A stretch of 6,427 nt of DNA from Bacteroidota bacterium (GTDB lineage: Bacteria; Bacteroidota; Bacteroidia; Bacteroidales; CG2-30-32-10), in the NCBI GenBank assembly GCA_013334735.1, contig JAAXXA010000182.1, positions 1 through 6,427 on the forward strand, written 5' to 3'. The notes under the pieces were generated by a model. The model was not told the origin of the DNA. It ran no database searches and saw only the letters and a program-made list of their open reading frames with translations. The stretch's first letter is position 1. Each line of letters starts with the position of its first letter. Shown here one piece after another: positions 1 through 5,956 of this stretch. The translations under genes and the position numbers were made by a program.

Positions 1-1597
1 AATAATTTGCTCTAACTCCGGTAGTAAGTGAAAAGATTGAGCTGTCCCTGTCGAACAGCCATTTTTGTTCATAATAACCTGAATACCTGTTTGAAGCTAA
101 AGAAATATTTGCTTTAACAACATCATTCATTTGTAAAGGATAATATATTTGAGCAGAGGGATTGATATATCCAACAGAATCAGCAGAATGAGGTAAAGAA
201 TAATCGGCAGAATCAATCATTTGCCATTCATTAAGACGATCATTAATCAATTCTCTTTGGTAACGAACACCCCAGTACTGAATAAGTTTCTCATTAATAA
301 CAGTCCCCTTATGTTCGGCATTAAAAACTGTTGCATCCAAATAATTTCGCGCATGATTAAGAAAAGTGCCAACACCCATGTTAAAAGCGACATTGCCAAA
401 CTGATCACCACCAAAGTTAGTTTCCAACTGATCAAGCCAATATTGCCCCTGAATATCAAAAGTTTCGCTTTCATTTGTTTGGAATGAAGATGCTATAAAT
501 TTAAGATTAACATTCTTTTTTGGTTTAAAATTACCCGAAAAAGCTCCAAAATATGTTTGAAACTTGTCAACTTCTTGTCCATCAAAGTAAATAGTCAAGC
601 GCAATGCATCATTTAAAGTTCCAAAATCAGTTTGTCTGGTTTGAGGAATTACTTTATAAACATTACTTGCATAATTTCCAAGAAATTCGATATTAAACTT
701 TTCGTTTACCAAATAAACCAAATCAGTCTGAACATCGGTAAAAGAAGGTTTATAATCTCCCTTGGTTTCCAAACTTTTAAGCAGGTATTGATTAGATTTT
801 TGCCTGGCGCCAATAAGGTAAGTAAATCTGGAATTGTTAGAAACACCTTCTAAATGCGCCGAATATCCTAATAAACTACCCGAAACAGAACCAGCAAACT
901 CTATAGGTTTTTTATATTGAATATCAAGAACTGACGACATTTTATCGCCATATTTTGCATCAAATCCTCCAGCTGAAAAATTTATACCGGATACAAGATC
1001 GGAATTAATAAAACTAAGTCCTTCCTGTTGCCCCGATCTAACAAGGAAGGGGCGATAAATTTCAATATCATTAACATAAACCAGATTTTCATCAAAATTT
1101 CCTCCTCTTACCGAATATTGAGAGCTTAATTCATTATTAGAAGAAACACCCGGCATTGTTTTAATGAGCGCTTCTATCCCACCCGATGCAGAAGGTATTA
1201 CATTAGCAGTGCGAACATCTATTTTAGTAAAATTGTTAGTTACATTTCTATTTTCAATAATATCAACATTTGGTAAAGTGGTATAAGACGAGTAAAGCAA
1301 GCAATTAATTTCTTTTTTTTCACCGGAATTCAGATTCAAAAAAAGTGTATCGGTCTTGTAACCAATAAAACTCAAAAACACACAAATATTTTTATTTGAA
1401 GGTACCTGAAATTCAAAATAGCCGTGCTTGTCAGAAACTGTACGCTGAGTTTGTCCCTGCAATGAAACAGTTACAAGTTCGATAGGGTTGTTTTTAAAAT
1501 CTGTAATTTTTCCAAAAATAATAGCAGGATTTTGGGCAAAAGCAGAAACAGCAATAACCTGAATGATAAATGATATATATATATATTTTAGTTTCAT
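1..1597 (-). CDS. TonB-dependent outer-membrane receptor, N-terminal part (3' end outside window)
   Basis: The reading frame is open from the ATG at 1597 to the left edge (532 codons, no stop), so the C-terminal barrel is missing here. Residues 1-21 form a signal peptide (basic start, hydrophobic core, ending AFA before QN). Residues about 24-105 form a carboxypeptidase-like regulatory domain, with the SDKHGYFEF and SFIGYKTD signatures. Residues about 125-230 are the TonB plug: GGIEALIKTMPGV at 139-151, YSVRGGNFDENL at 161-172, then INFSAGGFDAKYGDKMSSVLD. The rest is aromatic-rich alternating sequence typical of barrel strands. Family knowledge: such receptors import a bound ligand across the outer membrane using TonB-ExbBD energy. 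The ligand cannot be told. It does not show the length or partner (SusD) of a SusC transporter in what is visible. An AAGGAT box lies 7 nt before the ATG. The start codons overlap an (AT)7 tract. Confidence 0.93.
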   Translation of the reverse strand, partial: MKLKYIYISFIIQVIAVSAFAQNPAIIFGKITDFKNNPIELVTVSLQGQTQRTVSDKHGYFEFQVPSNKNICVFLSFIGYKTDTLFLNLNSGEKKEINCLLYSSYTTLPNVDIIENRNVTNNFTKIDVRTANVIPSASGGIEALIKTMPGVSSNNELSSQYSVRGGNFDENLVYVNDIEIYRPFLVRSGQQEGLSFINSDLVSGINFSAGGFDAKYGDKMSSVLDIQYKKPIEFAGSVSGSLLGYSAHLEGVSNNSRFTYLIGARQKSNQYLLKSLETKGDYKPSFTDVQTDLVYLVNEKFNIEFLGNYASNVYKVIPQTRQTDFGTLNDALRLTIYFDGQEVDKFQTYFGAFSGNFKPKKNVNLKFIASSFQTNESETFDIQGQYWLDQLETNFGGDQFGNVAFNMGVGTFLNHARNYLDATVFNAEHKGTVINEKLIQYWGVRYQRELINDRLNEWQMIDSADYSLPHSADSVGYINPSAQIYYPLQMNDVVKANISLASNRYSGYYEQKWLFDRDSSIFSLTTGVRANY

Positions 1598-1604
1598 AAA
1601 AAAT

Positions 1605-1610
1605 ATCCTT
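1605..1610 (-). promoter_or_regulatory. Ribosome binding site of the TonB-dependent receptor
   Basis: Read on the minus strand this is AAGGAT, 7 nt upstream of the ATG at 1597. It is the only clear Shine-Dalgarno-like box before a gene in the window and it fixes the start, together with the signal peptide that follows. Confidence 0.6.
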
Positions 1611-1619
1611 ATACACTTA

Positions 1620-1687
1620 ATTCGGTAATCGGTAAAAATGGTATTCGGTATTCGGTAAAATTGGTAATCGGTAATCGGTAAAACTTG
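1620..1687. repeat. Three imperfect 22-23 bp tandem repeats, (A/T)TCGGTA type
   Basis: Three head-to-tail units can be read: 1620-1642, 1643-1665 and 1666-1687. Each has the internal form 7+7+9: two heptamers of the type A(A/T)TCGGT followed by AAAA(A/T)TGGT or a degenerate version (AAAACTTG in the last unit). The block lies in the 181 bp gap upstream of the receptor, between its start and the stop of the gene at 1779. It could be a simple-sequence repeat, a protein-binding array, or part of the receptor's leader. No family is recognised with certainty. Confidence 0.75.
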
Positions 1688-1703
1688 CAATAAATATTTA
1701 TTG
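1688..1703. repeat. 16-bp perfect AT-rich palindrome
   Basis: CAATAAATATTTATTG equals its own reverse complement. It directly follows the third tandem unit upstream of the receptor gene. As RNA it would form a weak hairpin without a loop, so a DNA-binding dimer site is the more natural reading. In such AT-rich DNA it may also be chance. Confidence 0.35.
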
Positions 1704-1778
1704 ATTAATTAATATTTGTTTGAAAAAATGTGCAATTTAACTCCGTTAATAAAATGTATTCAATTTTAAAAATTTGTA

Positions 1779-2447
1779 TTATTTCTTTTTAAACTTTCCT
1801 TCTTTTATAGCTTTAATAAATTTTGCCCATGCAATGGGATTTAATAAATTATTAGGCATAGCCTGTCCTTTATAATAATTTCTATAGACCTGATTATCAA
1901 TATAATTTCTAAAATTCATAGAGCCGTCCATTGGTATATTTTGCGCTTTTTCTCTCATTTCGGCAAGATTCAGATTTTTTTCCGCTCTTTGCTCATCATC
2001 ATTAGGTACCTGAAGTTCCACGAATGCTTTTTTAAATTGTTCGAAAGTTTGCCAAGGGTAAATAACAGTTTCAGAAAGATAAACCGTATCAACTGAAAGT
2101 GGTTGTATCCATGTATATCTTTGTTGAGTAAGGTTATTTGGTATCATAAAAGAAGTGGATTTGTAACCCATACCTGAAAACACAATAATATCGCCCTCTT
2201 TCGCAACAAAAGAAAAGAAACCATTATGATCAGAAATAGTTCCTTTATTAGTGTTTTTAATAATAATATTTACAAAAGGAGCCGGTTCAATACTGTCGCT
2301 ATTAACAACAATTCCAGAAAATTGAATTAATTTTTTTTGGTTTAAATTATCCTGACTTTTTGATTCTGTTGTATAAAAAAGCATTACAAAAAATAAAACA
2401 TATATTGAAGAATAAAATAAAAAACGCTTAGCTATAATATGTAGCAT
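1779..2447 (-). CDS. Secreted carboxypeptidase-like regulatory domain protein
   Basis: The protein has 222 residues from the ATG at 2447. Residues 1-31 look like a signal peptide (basic start, hydrophobic core at about 9-25, probable cleavage near SKS before QDN). There is no lipobox cysteine, so it is probably soluble periplasmic or surface-associated. Residues about 40-125 are a CarboxypepD_reg-like beta-sandwich: FSGIVVNSDSIEPAPFVNI, then NKGTISDHNGFFSF and FSGMGYKS. The C-terminal part (126-222) carries IYPWQTFEQFKKAF, MDGSMNFRNY and NNLLNPIAWAKF, which I associate from memory with a conserved Bacteroidota protein of unknown role. The frame can be extended to a GTG at 2543, but that puts 32 non-hydrophobic residues before the signal peptide, so the inner ATG was chosen. 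No Shine-Dalgarno is visible. The receptor follows on the same strand after 181 bp and has the same domain type at its N-terminus. Molecular function is unknown. Confidence 0.85.
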   Translation of the reverse strand: MLHIIAKRFLFYSSIYVLFFVMLFYTTESKSQDNLNQKKLIQFSGIVVNSDSIEPAPFVNIIIKNTNKGTISDHNGFFSFVAKEGDIIVFSGMGYKSTSFMIPNNLTQQRYTWIQPLSVDTVYLSETVIYPWQTFEQFKKAFVELQVPNDDEQRAEKNLNLAEMREKAQNIPMDGSMNFRNYIDNQVYRNYYKGQAMPNNLLNPIAWAKFIKAIKEGKFKKK

Positions 2448-2578
2448 TGTAACCGAATATTTTAATTCAGGACAATGGCAATAATTTTCTTTGGAGGGAA
2501 TATTAATAAAATACAATAATTTATAATTTTGAATTAATTGCACAAAACATATAATAAATCTTACAAACGAAATAAATA

Positions 2579-2586
2579 CAAATATA
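2579..2586 (-). promoter_or_regulatory. Possible -7 promoter element before the gene at 1779-2447
   Basis: On the minus strand the sequence is TATATTTG, an exact match to the Bacteroidota TAnnTTTG -7 consensus. No convincing TTTG/TTG -33 element stands 19-21 bp upstream. Transcription from here would leave a leader of roughly 125 nt before the ATG at 2447. In AT-rich DNA such matches occur by chance. Confidence 0.3.
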
Positions 2587-2627
2587 TTTCTTTTAAACTA
2601 ATTCAGTTTAAATTTTATTTTTTTTAT

Positions 2628-2661
2628 AAAAAAAAAGCTGTTACCAAATGATAGTAACAGC
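2628..2661 (-). terminator. Intrinsic terminator of rpmB
   Basis: Read on the minus strand: GCTGTTAC, a 9-nt loop, GTAACAGC (perfect 8-bp stem, arms at 2654-2661 and 2637-2644), then nine T residues (2636-2628). It lies 23 nt after the rpmB stop. The T-tract is only on the minus-strand side, so it acts for rpmB and separates it from the next gene on that strand. Confidence 0.88.
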
Positions 2662-2684
2662 AAAAACAAATGTATGAAAAAAAA

Positions 2685-2924
2685 TTATTTTTTAAGAAAG
2701 CCTTTTTCTATTGCTTTTTTAACCACTTGAGAAATACCATTTTTGTTAATTGTTCTGATAGCAGAAGTAGATACCTTCAATGTAATCCAACGATTTTCTT
2801 CGGGAATAAAAAATTTCTTTTCCTGCAGATTTGGATAAAATTTTCTTAATGATTTTTTATTTGCATGAGAAACTTTATTCCCAACTATAACTTTCTTTCC
2901 GGTTATTTCACAAATTCTTGACAT
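2685..2924 (-). CDS. rpmB: 50S ribosomal protein L28
   Basis: The product is 79 residues, the normal size for L28. It begins MSRICEITGKK, followed by GNKVSHANKKSLRKFYPNL, and has the WITLKVSTSAIRTINKNGI block near the C-terminus, all typical of bacterial L28, a structural protein of the large ribosomal subunit. The frame extends upstream to a TTG at 2987, but those 21 extra residues have no place in the family, so ATG at 2924 is chosen. Only one Cys is present (C5), so the two zinc-ligand pairs of C+ paralogues are absent. No Shine-Dalgarno is seen, as is common in the phylum. From general knowledge, rpmB in many Bacteroidota precedes rpmG and ftsY. Here it stands alone with its own terminator. 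Confidence 0.96.
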   Translation of the reverse strand: MSRICEITGKKVIVGNKVSHANKKSLRKFYPNLQEKKFFIPEENRWITLKVSTSAIRTINKNGISQVVKKAIEKGFLKK

Positions 2925-2956
2925 TGTTATAAAATTTAAATTCGTTATAAAGTTTG

Positions 2957-2988
2957 CAAAGGAAGTAAAAAAAATTGTATTATGCAAA
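2957..2988 (-). promoter_or_regulatory. Possible rpmB promoter
   Basis: On the minus strand a TTTG (2988-2985) is followed after 20 bp by TTCCTTTG (2964-2957), one base off the TAnnTTTG -7 consensus. This spacing fits Bacteroidota promoters and predicts a short leader of about 25 nt before the ATG at 2924. It is a pattern match only. Confidence 0.35.
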
Positions 2989-3149
2989 TGTTTTAAAAAA
3001 TATATTCAACAAGCGACTATCATTAACTTTACTTCAATCGGTATAAATAAATCATGATCTTACAAAAAAAACAATATAATAGCACCAATTCAAAACAGTT
3101 TATTAAATTTACAAAAAAATAAGAAATATTTAATATTTGCCAAATCTGA

Positions 3150-4241
3150 ATGGATACTATTAAAGATATATTAAGCAAAACGGCGCTTTCGAAGGAAGAA
3201 ATTATTCGACTGCTATCGCTAAAAAATAAAGAGGATAATGATCTTTTAATAAAAAAAGCATATTCCATAAAATTAAATTCTATTGGGAACAAAGTTTTTT
3301 TGCGTGGACTTATCGAACTTTCAAATATTTGCAAAAAGAATTGTTTTTATTGTGGTATAAGGTCAGGGAATACTAATATTAACAGATATTCTCTTTCGGA
3401 TGACGAAGTTTTACAATTAGTTAATTTTGCCCAAGAAAAACATTTAAAAGAAATTGTTCTACAATCAGGGGAAGTAAATAACGATGATTTTGTATTAAGA
3501 ATAACAAAACTTATAACTAAAATAAAAAAAATCACCAGTCCTGATTTTCGTATCACTCTTTCTTTAGGAGAACAATCATTTGAGACATATAAAAAATGGT
3601 TTGATTTGGGAGCGCAACGCTATTTGCTGCGGATAGAAACGTCTAGCGAAGATCTTTACAAAAAAATTCATCCCGACAACAAAATACACAATTACAATAT
3701 ACGTTTGCAATGTCTTGAAAATATCAGAAAAGCTGGATATCAAACCGGTACAGGTGTGATGATAGGTTTACCATTTCAAACTATAGAAAACCTTGCTGAC
3801 GATCTATTATTTATGAAAAAAATAGATATTGATATGGTAGGCATGGGACCTTATCTTGAACATAAAGATACTCCATTATATAAATATAAAGATACCTTAT
3901 TGCAACTTAACGAACGATTTAACTTATCGTTGAGGATGATAGCGGTATTAAGAATTATGATGCCATATATCAACATAGCATCAACAACGGCACTTCAATC
4001 AATTGTTCCAATGGGAAGAGAGCAAGGGCTTAAAGCCGGAGCTAATGTACTAATGCCAAACCTTACACCAGGAAAATACAGAGGCAGTTATCTTCTGTAC
4101 GAAAATAAACCATGTATTGACGAAGATTCTGATGAATGTATTGACTGTTTGGAAAACAGAGTTAAAATGGCGGGCGAAAAAATTGAATATGATATTTGGG
4201 GAGATTCAAAACATTTTATCAAAAGGACAAAAAATGAATAA
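3150..4241 (+). CDS. hydE: [FeFe]-hydrogenase H-cluster maturase HydE (radical SAM)
   Basis: The 363-residue product is close to the family length of about 350. HydE is a cytoplasmic radical-SAM enzyme that, with HydF and HydG, builds the two-iron subcluster of the [FeFe]-hydrogenase active site. It acts on the iron-CO-CN-cysteine species made by HydG. The radical-SAM cluster motif CX3CX2C is at C61, C65 and C68 (CKKNCFYCGIR). Family signatures follow in order: LQSGE at 104-108, SLGE at 138-141, RYLLRIET at 157-164, GLPFQT at 206-211, GMGPYLEHKDTP at 231-242, ASTTALQSIVPMGRE at 277-291 and AGANVLMPNLTPGKYR at 296-311. The accessory C-terminal cluster motif CX7CX2C is intact (C322, C330, C333); it is not universal in HydE. 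The ATG at 3150 gives an N-terminus matching the family; no Shine-Dalgarno is visible. It is the only plus-strand gene. No hydF, hydG or hydrogenase gene is in view. The common RYLLRHET reads RIET here. Confidence 0.96.
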   Translation: MDTIKDILSKTALSKEEIIRLLSLKNKEDNDLLIKKAYSIKLNSIGNKVFLRGLIELSNICKKNCFYCGIRSGNTNINRYSLSDDEVLQLVNFAQEKHLKEIVLQSGEVNNDDFVLRITKLITKIKKITSPDFRITLSLGEQSFETYKKWFDLGAQRYLLRIETSSEDLYKKIHPDNKIHNYNIRLQCLENIRKAGYQTGTGVMIGLPFQTIENLADDLLFMKKIDIDMVGMGPYLEHKDTPLYKYKDTLLQLNERFNLSLRMIAVLRIMMPYINIASTTALQSIVPMGREQGLKAGANVLMPNLTPGKYRGSYLLYENKPCIDEDSDECIDCLENRVKMAGEKIEYDIWGDSKHFIKRTKNE

Positions 4242-4262
4242 CCTTGAGGCAGAGCCTCGAGG
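4242..4262. terminator. GC-rich hairpin between hydE and the kinase gene, possible terminator or REP-like palindrome
   Basis: The arms CCTTGAGGC (4242-4250) and GCCTCGAGG (4254-4262) pair over 9 bp with one G-T wobble and a 3-nt AGA loop. The hairpin starts on the base after the hydE stop and sits 41 nt beyond the kinase stop, in a convergent gap. On the plus strand no T-tract follows. On the minus strand TTATTCATTTTTTG follows, so termination of the kinase transcript is the better fit. Its high GC in an AT-rich region would also suit a dispersed palindromic repeat. Confidence 0.6.
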
Positions 4263-4303
4263 GAACAGGTGAAAATATTAAACCTAAAAAAAATAAGAAC
4301 ATT

Positions 4304-5605
4304 TTATAATTCGGTTTCCACGAAGAACTTAAATCCGCTTTCTTTATCCTTAGGGAAATAGTAGTTTGCGTTGATTGATTTTACTCTGCTTATAATATTT
4401 TTCAAGCCCATACCAGCTTTTGAATTATTAAAAATATCATCGATATCCAAGCCGATACCATTATCATAATAGGTCAACATCAGTTTTTTATTTTCTATTT
4501 TCAATAAAATTTCAACAATTTTGGCATTTGCATGTTTGATTGTATTGTTTAAAAGCTCTTCAATTACACGGAAAAAAATCAGCTCAAGCCCCTCTTCCTG
4601 CCTGTTTTGATAATTCTCTGCAATAAAATTGATATGAATTTTCCCTGTTTCATTTATTTTTTTGCAAAAAGAATCTACCGCTTTTACCAGACCGTAATTA
4701 GTGATAAGTGTAGGCATTAAGTTGTTGGAAATAGTACGGATATTAGAAATAGCATCATCAATTAATTCGTTTGAATACTCTCCGTATTTTATTTTTTCTT
4801 CGGAAGTGATTTCATCGGAGGAAAGTTCATTAACATAAAGCTTAAGGGTTGATAATATTGGACCTACTCCATCGTGCATTTCTTTTGCAAAGCGTTTTCG
4901 TTCTCTCTCTTCCGTTTCAATAATTGCGCTCAGTACTTTTCTTTCAATTTGTCTGCGTTCCGTAATATCGCGCGAAATTGTCAAAATGGCTTTTTTATCT
5001 TTATAGCTTACAATACTACTGCTCATTTCAAGAAATATTGTTTTGTTATCTTTCTTTGAAAAATGTTCTGTTTCGTATATATGCTTACCATTTTCGCGTA
5101 TAATATCAATATTAGGTTTTACCATATTAATATATTTTGGCGTTTTAATATCGCGAAAATTCATTTTAAGCATTTCTTCTCTTGAATAGCCTAACTTTTC
5201 GCAGGCTTCGCGGTTTACTTCAATAAAATCGCCATCAAAATCGGCTAAAAAAATTTCATCGCTGCTATTATTAAATATTGTTTTAAAGCGGTTTTCGGAC
5301 TCGTTAAGATCTGTTTCAGATTTTTTAATTCGTTTTAAAATTTTCCGTAAATTATATAAACCGATAATAATAAATAGAGGTACTGCTATATCTATAATGT
5401 AAAATACTTTGTAATTTTCAGCTTCAGTTCCATTTGACAGATAAAAAAATAAATCAAATAATCTTTTGGCAGAAATAAGAAGAAAAGAAAAAGTAATGCA
5501 AATCCACGAACTATGATTTCTTGAAATAAAAAATATCTTAAACCCAAGAATCACCGTAATCAGGTTGAGGATAATGGATATTATAAGCGCGGTAATTGAT
5601 AACAT
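4304..5605 (-). CDS. Membrane-bound PAS sensor histidine kinase (HisKA_3 / NarL-type)
   Basis: The product has 433 residues from the ATG at 5605. Three hydrophobic segments (about 2-28, 34-55, 67-86) anchor it in the inner membrane. A basic linker leads to a PAS domain with its C-terminal PAC segment (about 104-220, ending ISRDITERRQIERK). A HisKA_3 dimerisation domain follows, with the phospho-accepting H244 in KEMHDGVGP. The HATPase domain has the N-box EELLNNTIKHA (N353, N354, K357, H358), the G1 box DNGIGLD (381-387) and the G2 box GMGLKNI (398-404). All catalytic motifs are intact. Family knowledge: such kinases phosphorylate a NarL/LuxR-type response regulator. None is in the window, and the PAS ligand cannot be told. 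A TTG at 5629 would add 8 residues, but it overlaps a TAnnTTTG promoter element, which favours the ATG. It converges on hydE and could be unrelated to it. Confidence 0.92.
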   Translation of the reverse strand: MLSITALIISIILNLITVILGFKIFFISRNHSSWICITFSFLLISAKRLFDLFFYLSNGTEAENYKVFYIIDIAVPLFIIIGLYNLRKILKRIKKSETDLNESENRFKTIFNNSSDEIFLADFDGDFIEVNREACEKLGYSREEMLKMNFRDIKTPKYINMVKPNIDIIRENGKHIYETEHFSKKDNKTIFLEMSSSIVSYKDKKAILTISRDITERRQIERKVLSAIIETEERERKRFAKEMHDGVGPILSTLKLYVNELSSDEITSEEKIKYGEYSNELIDDAISNIRTISNNLMPTLITNYGLVKAVDSFCKKINETGKIHINFIAENYQNRQEEGLELIFFRVIEELLNNTIKHANAKIVEILLKIENKKLMLTYYDNGIGLDIDDIFNNSKAGMGLKNIISRVKSINANYYFPKDKESGFKFFVETEL

Positions 5606-5626
5606 AGTAGTTGCATATTGATTGCT

Positions 5627-5634
5627 CAAATATA
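5627..5634 (-). promoter_or_regulatory. Probable -7 promoter element of the histidine kinase gene
   Basis: On the minus strand the sequence is TATATTTG, an exact TAnnTTTG match. Transcription would start roughly at 5620, about 15 nt before the ATG at 5605. A TTTG lies further upstream but 26 bp away, longer than the usual 19-21 bp, so the -33 element is doubtful. Confidence 0.45.
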
Positions 5635-5715
5635 CAAATTTTTTATCTACTATAAATTTTCAAATGTTGATTCTAAGATACCTTACTTATTACGGGCAGA
5701 AATCACTTATTATAA

Positions 5716-5765
5716 CACAGAGTTCGCGGAGAATTTTCACAGAGTTCGGCACGATGAACACAGAG
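5716..5765. repeat. CACAGAG repeat cluster, three copies about 22 bp apart
   Basis: CACAGAGTTCG occurs exactly at 5716-5726 and 5738-5748, and a shortened CACAGAG at 5759-5765, with start-to-start spacing of 22 and 21 bp. A related GCGGAG stands at 5726-5731. The composition is richer in G and C than the flanks. From memory, CACAGAG-rich intergenic stretches occur in many environmental bacterial genomes without known function. I infer a degenerate dispersed repeat here. Confidence 0.65.
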
Positions 5766-5852
5766 AAATATTTTACAATAATTATTAGCTTTATACCGAT
5801 TAGCTTTCTGTAATATTATTTCGCAAAGAATAAACACAAAGCAAATCGGCAT

Positions 5853-5906
5853 ATACCAATCTATTTTTTCTAAATTGATTGTATCTGTTAGAAAAAAGAT
5901 TGGTAT
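5853..5906. repeat. Long imperfect inverted repeat (stem-loop)
   Basis: The left arm 5853-5873 begins ATACCAATC and ends TTTTTTCTAA. The right arm 5888-5906 begins TTAGAAAAAA and ends GATTGGTAT. They pair along 19 bp with a 2-nt bulge in the left arm and a 14-nt loop. It lies 51 bp beyond the stop of the gene at 5957-6427 on its transcript side. No T-run follows on the minus strand, so it is not a classical terminator. It may stabilise the transcript end or be a small mobile-repeat remnant. Confidence 0.65.
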
Positions 5907-5956
5907 TAAATCATTGTAAACAGAACAATGCAGTGTTATGGCAAAGATGCAATTTA

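Larger units (their letters stand above)
5606..5956. other. Non-coding gap between the kinase and the hydrogenase-gamma-like gene
   Basis: These 351 bp hold no credible gene. Going right to left (in the direction of the flanking minus-strand genes) there is a long imperfect inverted repeat (5853-5906), a cluster of CACAGAG repeats (5716-5765) and a TATATTTG promoter-like element (5627-5634). A short plus-strand open frame at 5622-5813 has no start context or protein-like composition and overlaps the repeats. Confidence 0.7.

Noticed and set aside
221..853. Plus-strand open frames at 221-487 and 632-853 (and a minus frame at 247-474)
   Set aside because: They lie inside the continuous receptor frame, which has clear plug and barrel signatures; the small frames have no recognisable domains.
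1620..1687. CRISPR-like array
   Set aside because: The units are directly adjacent without unique spacers, and no cas gene is present.
2925..2987. TTG-initiated 21-residue extension of L28
   Set aside because: L28 proteins begin with the MSRICEITGKK-type segment; the extension overlaps the predicted promoter.
3029..3556. Minus-strand frames at 3029-3334 and 3347-3556
   Set aside because: They run antisense to the well-supported hydE coding region and show no protein family features.
3150..4241. Biotin synthase or PylB-type radical SAM identity for the gene called hydE
   Set aside because: The SLGE, RYLLRxET, GMGPYxxHxDTP and AGANVxMPNxTP motifs and the C-terminal CX7CX2C are HydE-specific.
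4874..5059. Plus-strand 61-codon frame
   Set aside because: Antisense to the PAS-kinase junction of the histidine kinase, with no independent support.
5622..5813. Plus-strand 63-codon frame in the gap
   Set aside because: It overlaps the promoter-like element and the CACAGAG repeats and has no ribosome binding site or domain.
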